Part shown: positions 55,901 through 64,000 of the stretch, piece by piece
Position numbering within the stretch: the stretch's first letter is position 1
How the letters are laid out: each line of letters begins with the position of its first letter
Source of the DNA: Strongylocentrotus droebachiensis
Taxonomy: Eukaryota; Echinodermata; Echinoidea; Camarodonta; Strongylocentrotidae
Direction of reading: 5' to 3'
Assembly (NCBI GenBank): GCA_035222895.1
Contig: JAVYIG010000059.1
Coordinates: 948,001 to 1,012,000 of the forward strand
DNA length: 64,000 nucleotides
Translations under genes and position numbers: made by a program
The notes under the pieces: model-generated
Database searches by the model: none
Told to the model about the DNA's origin: nothing
The model's input: only the letters and a program-made list of their open reading frames with translations

Positions 55901-58900
55901 GCCGTAGGAAACTTGATGACATAAGCAATACGTTGGCTCGTTGGGGTCGACTGGCATGTCAAGGACGTCTGAAGGTGAGTTGATGACTGATGGTAACGTT
56001 AGGATGGGAGTTACAACACTGCAGTGGGGCAAAGAAATAAATATCATGAAGGTAATCATTCATTCTTCTGGAAATTTGGCCACGACTTAACTGATTAACT
56101 AAACTGAAAACACAAATTTTAGACAACAAATGTGTGGCTGGTCAATTCAGGCGTGGAAAGGGAATATAAAGAAAATAAATAGAAAGAGAGGAAAAGCAGA
56201 AGGGGGTGGGGGCAGTATAATTTTTTTTAATTCTCAAATGTAACATATGTATTTTTGATCAAACATTGAAAAGAAGACACATACAATAAACAAGGTGTAT
56301 AATTTTTGAATGTGTAATTATTATTATTTTTTACTTTTTGTATATATATATTTATTCATTTTTTTGTTGGGGGGGGGGGGGGGGCACAGGCCTGGCATGC
56401 AACACCTGGACGTGTTTTCCCGGTCATGCCAGTCTGCTCCATTGGTCGATTACAAAATGAATTCACCACAACATTTTCAAGGAAATACTCTTTACTAACA
56501 ACTATTTGATCCTTCTGCAAATAAAAGGCTTTCATGCCCATTTTTTACACTGCCAAATGAGTGAATCTCATTAACCTGTACAAACTAAAATACAGAAATT
56601 GGAAATGCAAAAGCCATTTTATTGTTTCTTCTTTTCGTTCTTCTCTCAGGCAGTTTAATGTCTGATGTGTGAACAAGGCTTGACTGTACATAACAGAAAC
56701 ATCTTCAAACGATCTAGACTTACGGTTCTGCTGCAGAGGTCTTCATTTTCTTCCGTGAAGTCTTTGGCGTTTCATCATCAGACGACCTTCCAGCTTTCTT
56801 CAGTTTCTTTGCCGATTTTTCAGCTCCTTTTTTTTCTAAAGAGTGATAGAAAATATGCAAACAAACTGTTGATTCCAAAATGCTTAAAACCTTTGGGCAA
56901 GAGGCTAAAAAGAAATCTCTCTCCATTTTGACCAATATCTTAAAGTAGACAATTTCTGCCTCCTTTTCAATAACTCTTTAGCAATCATGCCTACATTGCC
57001 TATATTAGAGTATTTCTAATCAAAAGGCCAAAAATCAGAAGGGGCAAATCTACAAAATTCAAATATGATAATTCAAACTGCAATTTCTATCCAATTTTGA
57101 AAAATAAAAAAATCAATGCAATGTGTAGGTGGTATAAAAACATAACCTGTTGTTGATAATGCTGACAGTTGTTGGGTGAAAACAGATTACTTGCTGTAAT
57201 GCCAAACAAAGTTCATACAACCTTGACTCAGAGAGACACCAATATCAAATAGTTATGGATAAGGGGATATCCAGCCTGCTTGATCAATTACAAGTTTTAG
57301 GTTTTAACAAAATTTATTGGACTTTCATCTAACTTTGTGATTGATCTTATTCTCTATTTTTCTACTTTTCTTAAAATTGAATTAAAAAATAAAATGGACC
57401 TCTCGGTTCGATACAGGAGTCAGTTCGAGAGAAGCAAATAAGATCTTACTTTTTTCTCTGCCTTCGACGGGTGAGGCCTGTTCCAGCGTTCTCTCTTTCA
57501 GCTCCTGCTCAAACCTCGCTAAGTCTGCATCTAACCGTCGTATATGCTTATCAACCTGGGCAGAGAGGGGGAATGAACGTTTTCTTACTCATTAGAATAC
57601 ACAAAATTAGAATCAACACATACAAACACATCAGCTGTGCATTACAATGCCTACTTTCTTTCTATGATGATCGTAACATTTTTCCACACATCTCTGTTAT
57701 CTGCCACCCTAGTACATTCTTGCAGTGTAATTCCACTCCAGGTCTTTATGTTCTCCTCCCAGTAAGTTCTTGGTTTCCCTCTTGGTCTGGTACTTTCCAC
57801 TGTCAACCCGCAAAATTGTTTTGGGGCGTCCGAAACTACCTCCCTGGGACTCCATAAGGTCATCTTTCACTCAATTTGGATCAAGAAATACACACTTGCA
57901 AGTTACAATACTGAGTTTGCGGTTTCAAGTACCCCCTCCACCTCCCCGCCCCCCCTCCCTTCACACCATAATGCCAAACCGTCATTCTGTATTTGTGGAC
58001 CATCAGTAAACAATTTTCAGCCGAGAAGCTCATCCCTTACCATTTCATACGTCTGCATAGCGAGCTGAACTTTGTCGTCGCCATATTCCCTGCTTTTCGT
58101 GAAAGAATGGTTGATCTTCTTCAGCCTCTCCGCTCTCTGCTCAGGCTTCAGATCCTTGACACTCTTCAAGTAGTTCACTGTGTCTTCGTCTATGCTCTTG
58201 GCAAGCTCTGTCAAAATTTGAGACGGATAAATTAAAAACTGAACGTATCCACAATGAAAGGAGAAAAAGTGATGTGGGCCTACATTACAAATAAATATGA
58301 TCATTGTTTTAGCATACAAAATGAGACAGGCTTTTTTTTTTTTTTTTTACAAGGAACAGTTTTATAAATTACCGGTATAAGTAAGGAATTATTCTCATAC
58401 AGTCAACTTTGTGCATTATCATTTAAAATTAAAGAAATGCAATTTGTACAAGATCAAAAAGTTGATATTTGGCATTCCATAAATTGCTGGACTATATTTT
58501 CGCACTAATGGGCAGGGTTAAACCTGTCTTTACAGTTAGGCAGCTTTCTAGAATGTGTCCTATTTGGTTTTTACCTTGTGTTCTCTGGTCTAAATCTCTC
58601 ATCAAAGTGAAGTTCCTCTGCAGTTCAAAAGGAAGATTTTCAATACCTGGGAGAAAAAAATAAAAAGAGAAAAAGTTTGTGATGGATGAAGGGGACTTGT
58701 TAACGTGTTACATTTCTGATAGCAAATGTGAATCAATAAGGGGATAGACCTCTCAATATGATTCAGAACAATTAATCTTCTCTACTAACAGACATTCTTG
58801 AAATTGAAAAGTGAGATACATACATTGTATGAATATACACGAAAATGTAGGGAGTCATTTTTAAAAGTAATGAGATTTGAGGGAAATAACCATCAACTCA

Positions 58901-60172
58901 TTTACCAGCCAGGCTAGCCTCATCAGTGTTAATATTTTTTCATGGGCTATGTTGCATAAAACTTAATTCTTAAACCTTGATTTAATGGGCTGTGGAGAAA
59001 TGTTGCCATGGTAGTTAATATTGATGGCAAAGTTTCCATCAGCGGTAAGTTTAATAAATACGGGCCTAGCTGGCGGCCATGCAACCCTCTGTTTACAGTC
59101 TGTAAGGCATTAAATCTGTGTAAAATGACACATGTTAATGCCCTTCTGGCTCCAAACGGACAATATTACAAGGAATTCCTCGCCAAATGACATTCATCAA
59201 CTTCCCCCATACACAGATGCCAGGTAACCCATCACTGCCAAATAGCAGGGAGAAGAAAGTAATGAAATTCCCTTGGAATCCACAAGAAAAGCACACATCC
59301 ATATAAATGCAGTGCTAAATCAAAGAGAGACCATCGGTGCCAGGGAAAAAAATATTTAAACAATTTCGGGGGCTACTTTTCAAGCTTGATGCATGAAAAT
59401 AACATCTTTTTAATTTGTTTTGCATTGAACTCTATGCAAATTTTGGGGGCTCTTTATGGCCCGAGCCCCTGTTTTTGTATTTTTTTCCCTGATCAGTGCC
59501 GGTTCTGTGGTAATTGGTGGTCTATCTTCACTACGATCGCAAGTACAGTTGCTTCTGCATCTAATAGCAGCATTATAAATTTATCATTTCACAGAACTCA
59601 ACCTGAAGTAAACCCTTTATTATGCTACAAAGGAATTTGAAAATAATTTCTATTTCCAGGTGAACTAAATTATATATTTTTTGGGGTTAAATATTGCATT
59701 AAACATTTGACTAAATGCTTACTGGCTAAATCCAGAAACCAAAGCAATTTATTTGGCAATATTTAACAATCGCAGGAGAAAAAATGACATTATTTAAAAA
59801 AATTCCCCATGACCATGTCACTGTCAGATAGTAATTAGAGTCTAGGCCTAGTAATTAGAAAACTTGCTGAAACTGACATCTTCATATATTACATGTATAA
59901 ACGAAAGAATTTAAAAGGTAACCTAAAATTAATTAAAAGCCTTAATCCAGTACTCAGTAGCCATTTTTAACGATCACATATAATTACAAAAGTCATGAGA
60001 GACTCAAGTTCAATTCAAAGAAGGACTCATGTTATGTTCACAATTTCCTCATAGACAGAGTCATAAAACCTCTAGTCTAATTAATAATTGGGTTCAAACT
60101 AGTGCTGTAACATCACGGATATCTCCAATTCCGTTTAACCGCCAGTCAAAACCGGACGGTTTTCGGTTAAAC

Positions 60173-60220
<48 letters not shown>

Positions 60221-61497
60221 GTTTTTTTTTTTTTTTTTTTTTTTACCGACTCTGTCGGCAACTTTCATGTAACTGCGAGGTGCATTTAAAGGGGCCGTTT
60301 GTGCTTGTGAACTTATTATCACAAATAATAGTAACAATGTTGTTTTTAGAAGAATGTGTAAGATCATTAATGTAAATTAAAAACAGTAGAGGACCTAGGA
60401 CAGAACCTTGTGTAAAAGTTGGATGAATTATTATTATAAACTACATATTGAGATGATGAGATCTATTACATTGTACAAAGATTACTTTCAAACCAAGATG
60501 ACAGACAAATTGGAGTGTTGTTCTAGTTTTGGAGTGGTGAGTCAACACACAGATTACTGAGCTGGGAGACATTGCCAGGCATAGTGCCAGGTGGAGGGGC
60601 ATAAATCGAAACTTTAAAAAAAAAAAAAAAATTATAAAAACAAAAAAAAAAAAAAAATATTAAAAAAAAAAAAAAAAAAAAAAAATCGGGAAAACGAAAC
60701 CGTCCAATTGAAAACGGAATCCGCCATGGGCGGTCGGATACCGGACGGTTAAACGTTTGACTACAGCACTAGTTCAAACATCTCTTCATTAATTTTAAGC
60801 TCCACGCACACAAAAGGGGATCAAGTCAGTCATGTCAGTCAATCAGTCAGTGATCAGTTTTGCAATCATTTACTTTTTACTTTCAAAATCTGACAAATTA
60901 CAATATTTTGCATTATTTAAAACATTAACAATTTTGATTGCGTCAATGAATAGGTCTAGACCTACATGTAGATGATTCACATGAATTCATGGGATTTATT
61001 ATCACATAACCAAAGACGTTTCTCAGCTAATTATTCAGCTATTAATGAGCTACGGCGGGTAATCGAATTCGCACGGGCCATCTCCCCGTTGAACGAGGTC
61101 TAAAGATCCGTACGAATGAATGGCCTCCGCTCCATAGATCCCGTGTTGTAGCCACCGCAGGCCGACAAGCGAATACGCATACTATCCGCACACACACACA
61201 AACCCATAGCATGACTCATTCATTCCGCACAGCGTATACAAACATATCGCACAGTGCAGTGTAGGGTGCACCATACTGAAGGAATGCGAACCACCTTCAT
61301 GAATACATAATTAGGTACATTTTGAGCCCAATAAAACCACACTTTTCTTCAACGATCATACATATAAACCAAGCATTCTACATTTGAAAATTGTAAACTA
61401 TTAAAATAATTACACATCAAATTCCGTCAACCTCTAGAAAAGGCAAAATTATCCACTTACTGTCGAGATACTGTTCGAGATATAATGCTGTGGCCAT
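52998..61497 (-). CDS. ING5: Inhibitor of growth protein, ING4/ING5 type
   Basis: Eight exons join in one frame: 61497-61461, 58646-58575, 58207-58041, 57553-57450, 56835-56724, 56018-55874, 54048-53997, 53037-52998. They total 729 nt, 242 residues, the family size. The N-terminal ING domain ([40 protein letters not shown]) is a helical dimerisation region. Residues of about 110-160 are Lys-rich, with nuclear-localisation-like KKLKKAGR and SRKKMK. The PHD finger (about 194-238) has the full Cys4-His-Cys3 set (CLCHQ, GCDNPDC, WFHFAC, CPKC) and ends in a Lys tail. The PHD of this family reads H3K4me3 and places HBO1/MOZ-type acetyltransferase complexes on chromatin. The protein is equally close to vertebrate ING4 and ING5, so it is probably the single pre-duplication gene; ING5 is used as a label. 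Confidence 0.95.
53135..53405. mobile_element. Inverted-repeat element enclosing a tRNA-like head
   Basis: The ends are an inverted pair: TTTGTGGCTTACACCCAGTA with ATCGATTGATCGATC on the left, and GATCGATTGATGAAT with TACTGGGTGTAAGCC-like sequence in inverse on the right. Between them, on the minus strand, is TGGCCTGGTGGTAGAGTCGC and GGTTCAAATCC (A and B boxes), the same head as at 18244-18310. It is either a SINE inserted into a MITE or a palindromic Pol III element. It lies in the last ING intron, between exons 7 and 8. Confidence 0.6.
54142..54411. mobile_element. Foldback MITE with roughly 45 bp inverted ends
   Basis: The left end, AGGCTGTCCTCATCAGCTTG then AGTTTGCCAAATAACC and GCTATTTT, is matched, inverted, by the right end (AGCGGGTTATTTCACAAACT, TGAGCTGATGAAGACAGGCCT). 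The interior repeats short CGGGATATT / AATATCCCG palindromes. It has no ORF. It lies about 95 bp upstream (minus strand) of ING exon 7. Confidence 0.75.
54605..54700 (+). repeat. Retroposon-like AGCGCTT hairpin repeat, copy 2
   Basis: TTCTGCTTTTATATAGCGCT, TAATACAAATGTCTCTAAGC and GCTTTACAGATATATTATTA match 23640-23705 nearly base for base. Only this short part of the element is present. Confidence 0.65.
55226..55797. mobile_element. Nested palindromic elements: TTAA MITE inside an older inverted repeat
   Basis: Outer ends: GTGATACAAGAATATATTGC at 55226 and its inverse at 55778-55797, followed inwards by TCTCGCTATGACAA and the inverse TTGTCATAGCTCGA. Inner ends: TTAAAGGGATAGTTGAGTTT at 55264 and the inverse AACTCAACTATCTTTTTAA near 55738, both at TTAA. 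The inner element therefore probably inserted into the older one. The unit lies 77 bp from ING exon 6. No ORF is present. Confidence 0.7.
57651..57863 (-). pseudogene. LINE ORF2 C-terminal fragment in ING intron
   Basis: The minus strand is open for about 70 codons with [37 protein letters not shown]. This is the terminal segment typical of RTE/CR1-type LINE proteins (usual form RGRPKLRW..NI..W.G.....R..ADR..W). No polymerase core accompanies it. It lies between ING exons 3 and 4. Confidence 0.7.
58700..60099. other. Part of ING intron 1 without recognised features
   Basis: I see no exon-like frame or complete transposon here. A block containing GTTAATGCCCTTCTGGCTCC (about 59133) is shared in degraded form with 12245, 14550, 50005 and 53885, so it belongs to an old repeat I cannot delimit. 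Confidence 0.45.
60100..60771. mobile_element. hAT-type non-autonomous element with perfect 8 bp target duplication
   Basis: It starts TAGTGCTGTAACATC and ends, inverted, TAGTGCTGTAGTCAAACG. Both sides are flanked by the identical octamer GTTCAAAC (60092-60099 and 60772-60779), the hAT signature. Subterminal blocks with CCGTTTAACCG / CGGACGGTTAAACG motifs repeat in both orientations. The interior has long A and T runs (60177-60243, 60615-60685) and a LINE reverse-transcriptase scrap. It lies in ING intron 1. Confidence 0.88.
60305..60425 (-). pseudogene. Reverse-transcriptase motif B fragment inside the hAT element
   Basis: The minus strand reads [20 protein letters not shown] followed by [11 protein letters not shown], the region between motifs B and C of LINE reverse transcriptases. 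It is about 40 codons long with no flanking RT sequence. It sits wholly within the inverted ends of the hAT element, so it was either captured by the element or inserted in it and later trimmed. Confidence 0.72.
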
Positions 61498-61553
61498 GGT
61501 TGTCAAATGCGTTCCCGCGTAATAAAACCCTAGCCGAGTTTTCTACGCCGGGT

Positions 61554-61661
61554 GTCACGTGACTGATTAACATTGTGTTTTCGGATTGGCGGCTTGTTCA
61601 AAACGTCACGAGCATAGTAATGCAATAATAGTGAACGAGGTCTAGGGTGTCTACTTCCGGG
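61554..61661 (-). promoter_or_regulatory. ING promoter region: palindromic E-box, CCAAT and ETS-like sites
   Basis: Upstream of the ING start codon are, in order, a perfect GTCACGTGAC palindrome (61554-61563, 57 bp before the ATG; USF/TFE3-type E-box), CCAAT on the minus strand (61585-61589) and CCCGGAAGT (61653-61661; ETS-type). The region is GC-richer than its surroundings and has no TATA box at a suitable distance, as expected of a housekeeping promoter. Site identity is by consensus only. Confidence 0.55.
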
Positions 61662-62283
61662 TTGTAAATATGCTTCTGATTCGTAGGTTTTTACAATATG
61701 TCACCAGCTCCCTGGTTTTTACCAATTCCGATTTGCACTTGCGAAATGTTGAACTTGCAAGATTTTGCACTTAAATTATGCATAACAAAACATAACCTTT
61801 TGAATACAAAACAAAACAAAACAAACAATTAAAAACAAAAGAAAATGGACTCGAGAAAAAAAAATCAAATAGACTTTAACAAAAAATTAACAACAAAAAA
61901 TGAAAATAAAAACAAAAACCATTCAATTAACACTCTATTGGTTAAGGTTCCCTTTTCTTGCAAACAGTTGTCATATATGTAACAGGAAAATTTCAAATCC
62001 ATAGATTTTATATTACTTGAGGGGTTGTAAGTTAATTGTTTCCACAAAAAAAGGGTTCTCTTCATGGTTTCAATTTGCCGCAGATAAGCCCCCTAAATAT
62101 TAATAAATAAATCATGGAAATAAAATGTTTAATTGTAGTGTCCCATGCAGACCTAGGCTGCCGCTAGTAACTAGAGATCAAGATTATTTGCATCTTTTGC
62201 AAATACAGTAATCTGGATATCGATCACTAATATCCAATTTTCTACATTAGTTATGAAGGACTCAAACAGCAAAATATAGAGAG

Positions 62284-63402
62284 CAGGGGCGGCGATCCCG
62301 GGGGGATCGTCCCCCCCGGAAAATTTGAAACAGTGCAAAAAAATAATGTACAGCAAATACTGACTAAAAACTGCAACACACTATTAGGCTTTGGAGGGCC
62401 CAAAAGTGCAGCGATTAGACAAATAAAATGCAAAAATCTTTTGGCTCGGTAGCTATGCTCCTTCGCATAATATCCTTCAAAATGTACAAGTAAATATTGT
62501 AGAAAAGTGAAGTGTGAAAAAGTACATTGTTTGTTTTCATACTATAGTTTTGCTAAGGAATATAATTTTGTAATACAAGTATACAACAAAACTTCAAAAC
62601 ATGTGAGGGGTTGGGGCAGTTCCCCCTCCCCCTTCCCGATAAAATTCAAACGTGGTTTATTTCTAATTCGATACCAGTGACTAATTTACAAATGTTGCTG
62701 AAATGGAATGATTTTCCCAGAGCTTCCGGGGGCTCTGCCCCCTGTATCCCACCAAGGGCCCTAAGGCGGGCCCCTGGTTGCTCAGCTGACCATAATTAAA
62801 TGCCTAAAACACCTGAACTTCCAGGGGCTCCGCCCCTTGGACCCCACCAGGGCCCTAAGCGGGCAACTGGATGCTCATCTGACCATATTCAAAAGCCTAA
62901 AACCCTGAGCTTCCGGGGGCTCCGCCCCTACACCCCACGAAGGGCCCTAAGGCGGCCCCTGGATGCTCATCTGATCGTAATTGAATGCCTAAAATCGCTG
63001 AGCTTCTGGGGGCTTCGCCCCCTGTCCCCACTCCGATTAGTGACCTGCATGCAAGTGTCACAAATAAGGTATCAAAGTATGCTCATCTGACCCTTATTAA
63101 ATGCCTAAAAACTGAGCTTCATGGGGCTCCGCCCCTTCACCCCCGCCGCGGCTTTGCTCCTGGACCCCACGCCAATTTACGCCCCACTTGCTTTGCTCTA
63201 TCTGATCGCAAATACTTTAGCCCCCCCCCCCCACTCCCGTTTTGAAAAACGTTCCGCGGGGCCTGCATGTTACATGTAAGAGAGGTGATGAAAAATGCGG
63301 ATTTTTTTCTCCCCCCAAAAAACGTTTTTGCTCATTACGTCACTCCTCCCTCGTTCCTCGCATTTCGTCCCCCCCGGTCATGAAAAGAAATCGCCGCCCC
63401 TG
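62284..63402. mobile_element. hAT-type non-autonomous element, 1.1 kb, perfect 8 bp target duplication
   Basis: The left end is CAGGGGCGGCGATCCC and the right end is the inverse, ATCGCCGCCCCTG. The octamer ATAGAGAG flanks both sides (62276-62283 and 63403-63410). Next to the ends are GTCCCCCCCGGAAAA and, at the other end, CGTCCCCCCCGGTCATG. The interior is non-coding: an AT-rich left third, then a GC-rich tandem repeat (62715-63130). It has no transposase, so it depends on an autonomous relative elsewhere. Confidence 0.9.
62715..63130 (+). repeat. GC-rich tandem repeat, four to five units of about 85-100 bp
   Basis: Each unit runs GAGCTTCCGGGGGCTCCGCC, CCACCAAGGGCCCTAAGGCGG, CCCCTGGATGCTCATCTGA, then an AT-rich CATAATTAAATGCCTAAAA link. 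Units start near 62718, 62815, 62908, 62998 and 63112, and later ones have deletions. Each contains a GGGGGCTCCGCCCC-type inverted pair. It is not a CRISPR: there are no unique spacers of constant length. Pro/Ala-rich open frames are artefacts. Confidence 0.88.
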
Positions 63403-63556
63403 ATAGAGAGTATACACACAGTGGTTTGTATCTGTATACAAAAATGTTTTATTTATTTCTTTGCAAAGCAATATAGTACTGGTTGTTACACATAACACAA
63501 TTTCTGTAGATACATTTGTCCACAAATATCATATGTCATTAAAAGATATACAGGTG

Positions 63557-63706
63557 CAGTGGCGTACGCAGGATTTTTTCAGTGGGGAGGGGGGCGGGGG
63601 GGGGGGGGGGGGGATAGTGAGCAATAATTATAAACAAAACTTTTTGCCCCCCCCCAATTTTTTTTCTTAGCACCCCCCCCCCCCCCCCCCCTTGCGTACG
63701 CGCCTA
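63557..63706. mobile_element. Short MITE with GGCGTACGC ends and G/C runs
   Basis: The left end is CAGTGGCGTACGCAGGATTTTT and the right end, inverted, is TAGGCGCGTACGCAAGGGGG. Inside are a G run of about 25 with few interruptions and a C run of about 20, which can base-pair. CAGTGGCGTA-type ends are common in hAT-like MITEs (general knowledge), but I see no clean 8 bp duplication. Confidence 0.65.
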
Positions 63707-63838
63707 TAATGCCATTATAAATCATAATCAAAATATGTGAAGTAAATAGTTAGATTTTATTTAAAATACCTATAAATATTCGTGCAGATGATATCAATAT
63801 GCTCCTTCCAAGATAATTTACTGTAAATAATATTGTCG

Positions 63839-64000
63839 CGGTGGCGGATCCAGGGGGGGGGGCACAGGGGGCACGTGCCCCTCGGCCCCAAAAATGTGTT
63901 AAAATCAGCCCTAAATTCACCCAAAATGTACTAAAAACAGGGACCATGTTTTTTTTAATTTTTAAAAAACTCCAATGGCTGACCTAAAAAGGTCCTCTTA
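63839..64000. mobile_element. MITE cut by the window end
   Basis: It starts CGGTGGCGGATCCAGGGGG and continues with GGCACAGGGGGCACGTGCCC, a perfect GGGCACGTGCCC palindrome, then an AT-rich interior. The GGGTGGATCCAG motif is shared with the hAT-type MITE at 39173. The right end lies outside the window. Confidence 0.5.

Noticed and set aside
62600..63245. Possible CRISPR-like array or Pro/Ala-rich protein
   Set aside because: The repeat units are contiguous, with no unique spacers, and lie inside an animal hAT-type element; the reading frames change from unit to unit.
1..64000. Prokaryotic operon or phage-like organisation
   Set aside because: Both protein genes have many GT-AG introns, and the repeats are eukaryotic LINEs, SINEs and MITEs; there is no run of adjacent unspliced host genes.

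Overview
The window is nuclear DNA of an animal, most likely a marine invertebrate deuterostome. An echinoderm such as a sea urchin is my best guess, inferred from AT-rich sequence, GT-AG introns of 0.3-4 kb, the gene structures and the repeat mixture; nothing in the window names the species. Nothing is organised as in bacteria. Two conserved host protein genes, both on the minus strand, and one tRNA gene account for nearly all host coding sequence. The rest is transposons, their decayed copies, satellites and microsatellites.

Gene 1 (4158-43586, minus) is a complete NEURL4-type gene. I could join 28 exons by splice sites and reading phase into one uninterrupted frame of 1549 residues: six Neuralized homology repeats (NHR1-6), a very acidic linker between NHR1 and NHR2, and the conserved Cys-rich C-terminal region. 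Gene 2 (52998-61497, minus) is a complete ING4/ING5-type gene: 8 exons, 242 residues, N-terminal coiled-coil domain, basic linker and C-terminal PHD finger. A tRNA-Pro(UGG) gene (43895-43966, plus) lies about 300 bp upstream of the NEURL4 start.

Region by region: 1-4157 is 3'-flanking DNA with a MITE, a 1.4 kb element made of a roughly 150 bp minisatellite rich in nuclear-receptor half-sites, and a tandem array of decayed copies of the last NEURL4 exon. 4158-29704 holds NEURL4 exons 28-2, with introns full of short TTAA-flanked MITEs, LINE pieces, SINEs and microsatellites. The large first intron (29705-43385) contains two PIF/Harbinger elements of one family in opposite orientation: a decayed 2 kb copy and a 9.9 kb copy whose two genes (Myb/SANT-like protein and DDE transposase) both splice into intact frames. 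43.6-52.9 kb is intergenic, with the tRNA gene and a LINE carrying an intact 1002-residue endonuclease/reverse-transcriptase ORF. 53-61.5 kb is the ING gene, with several palindromic elements and a hAT-type element in its introns. 61.7-64 kb is a MITE cluster, including a 1.1 kb hAT-type element with perfect 8 bp target-site duplications.

The two host genes have no evident functional link: NEURL4 proteins are ubiquitin-pathway/centriolar adaptors and ING4/5 proteins are histone-H3K4me3 readers in acetyltransferase complexes. The points most worth a second look are the apparently complete two-gene Harbinger element with a triplicated exon, local tandem duplications of pieces of NEURL4 exons, the nuclear-receptor-site satellite, a possible ADP-ribosyltransferase-like C-terminus in NEURL4, and a hAT element that has captured a reverse-transcriptase fragment.
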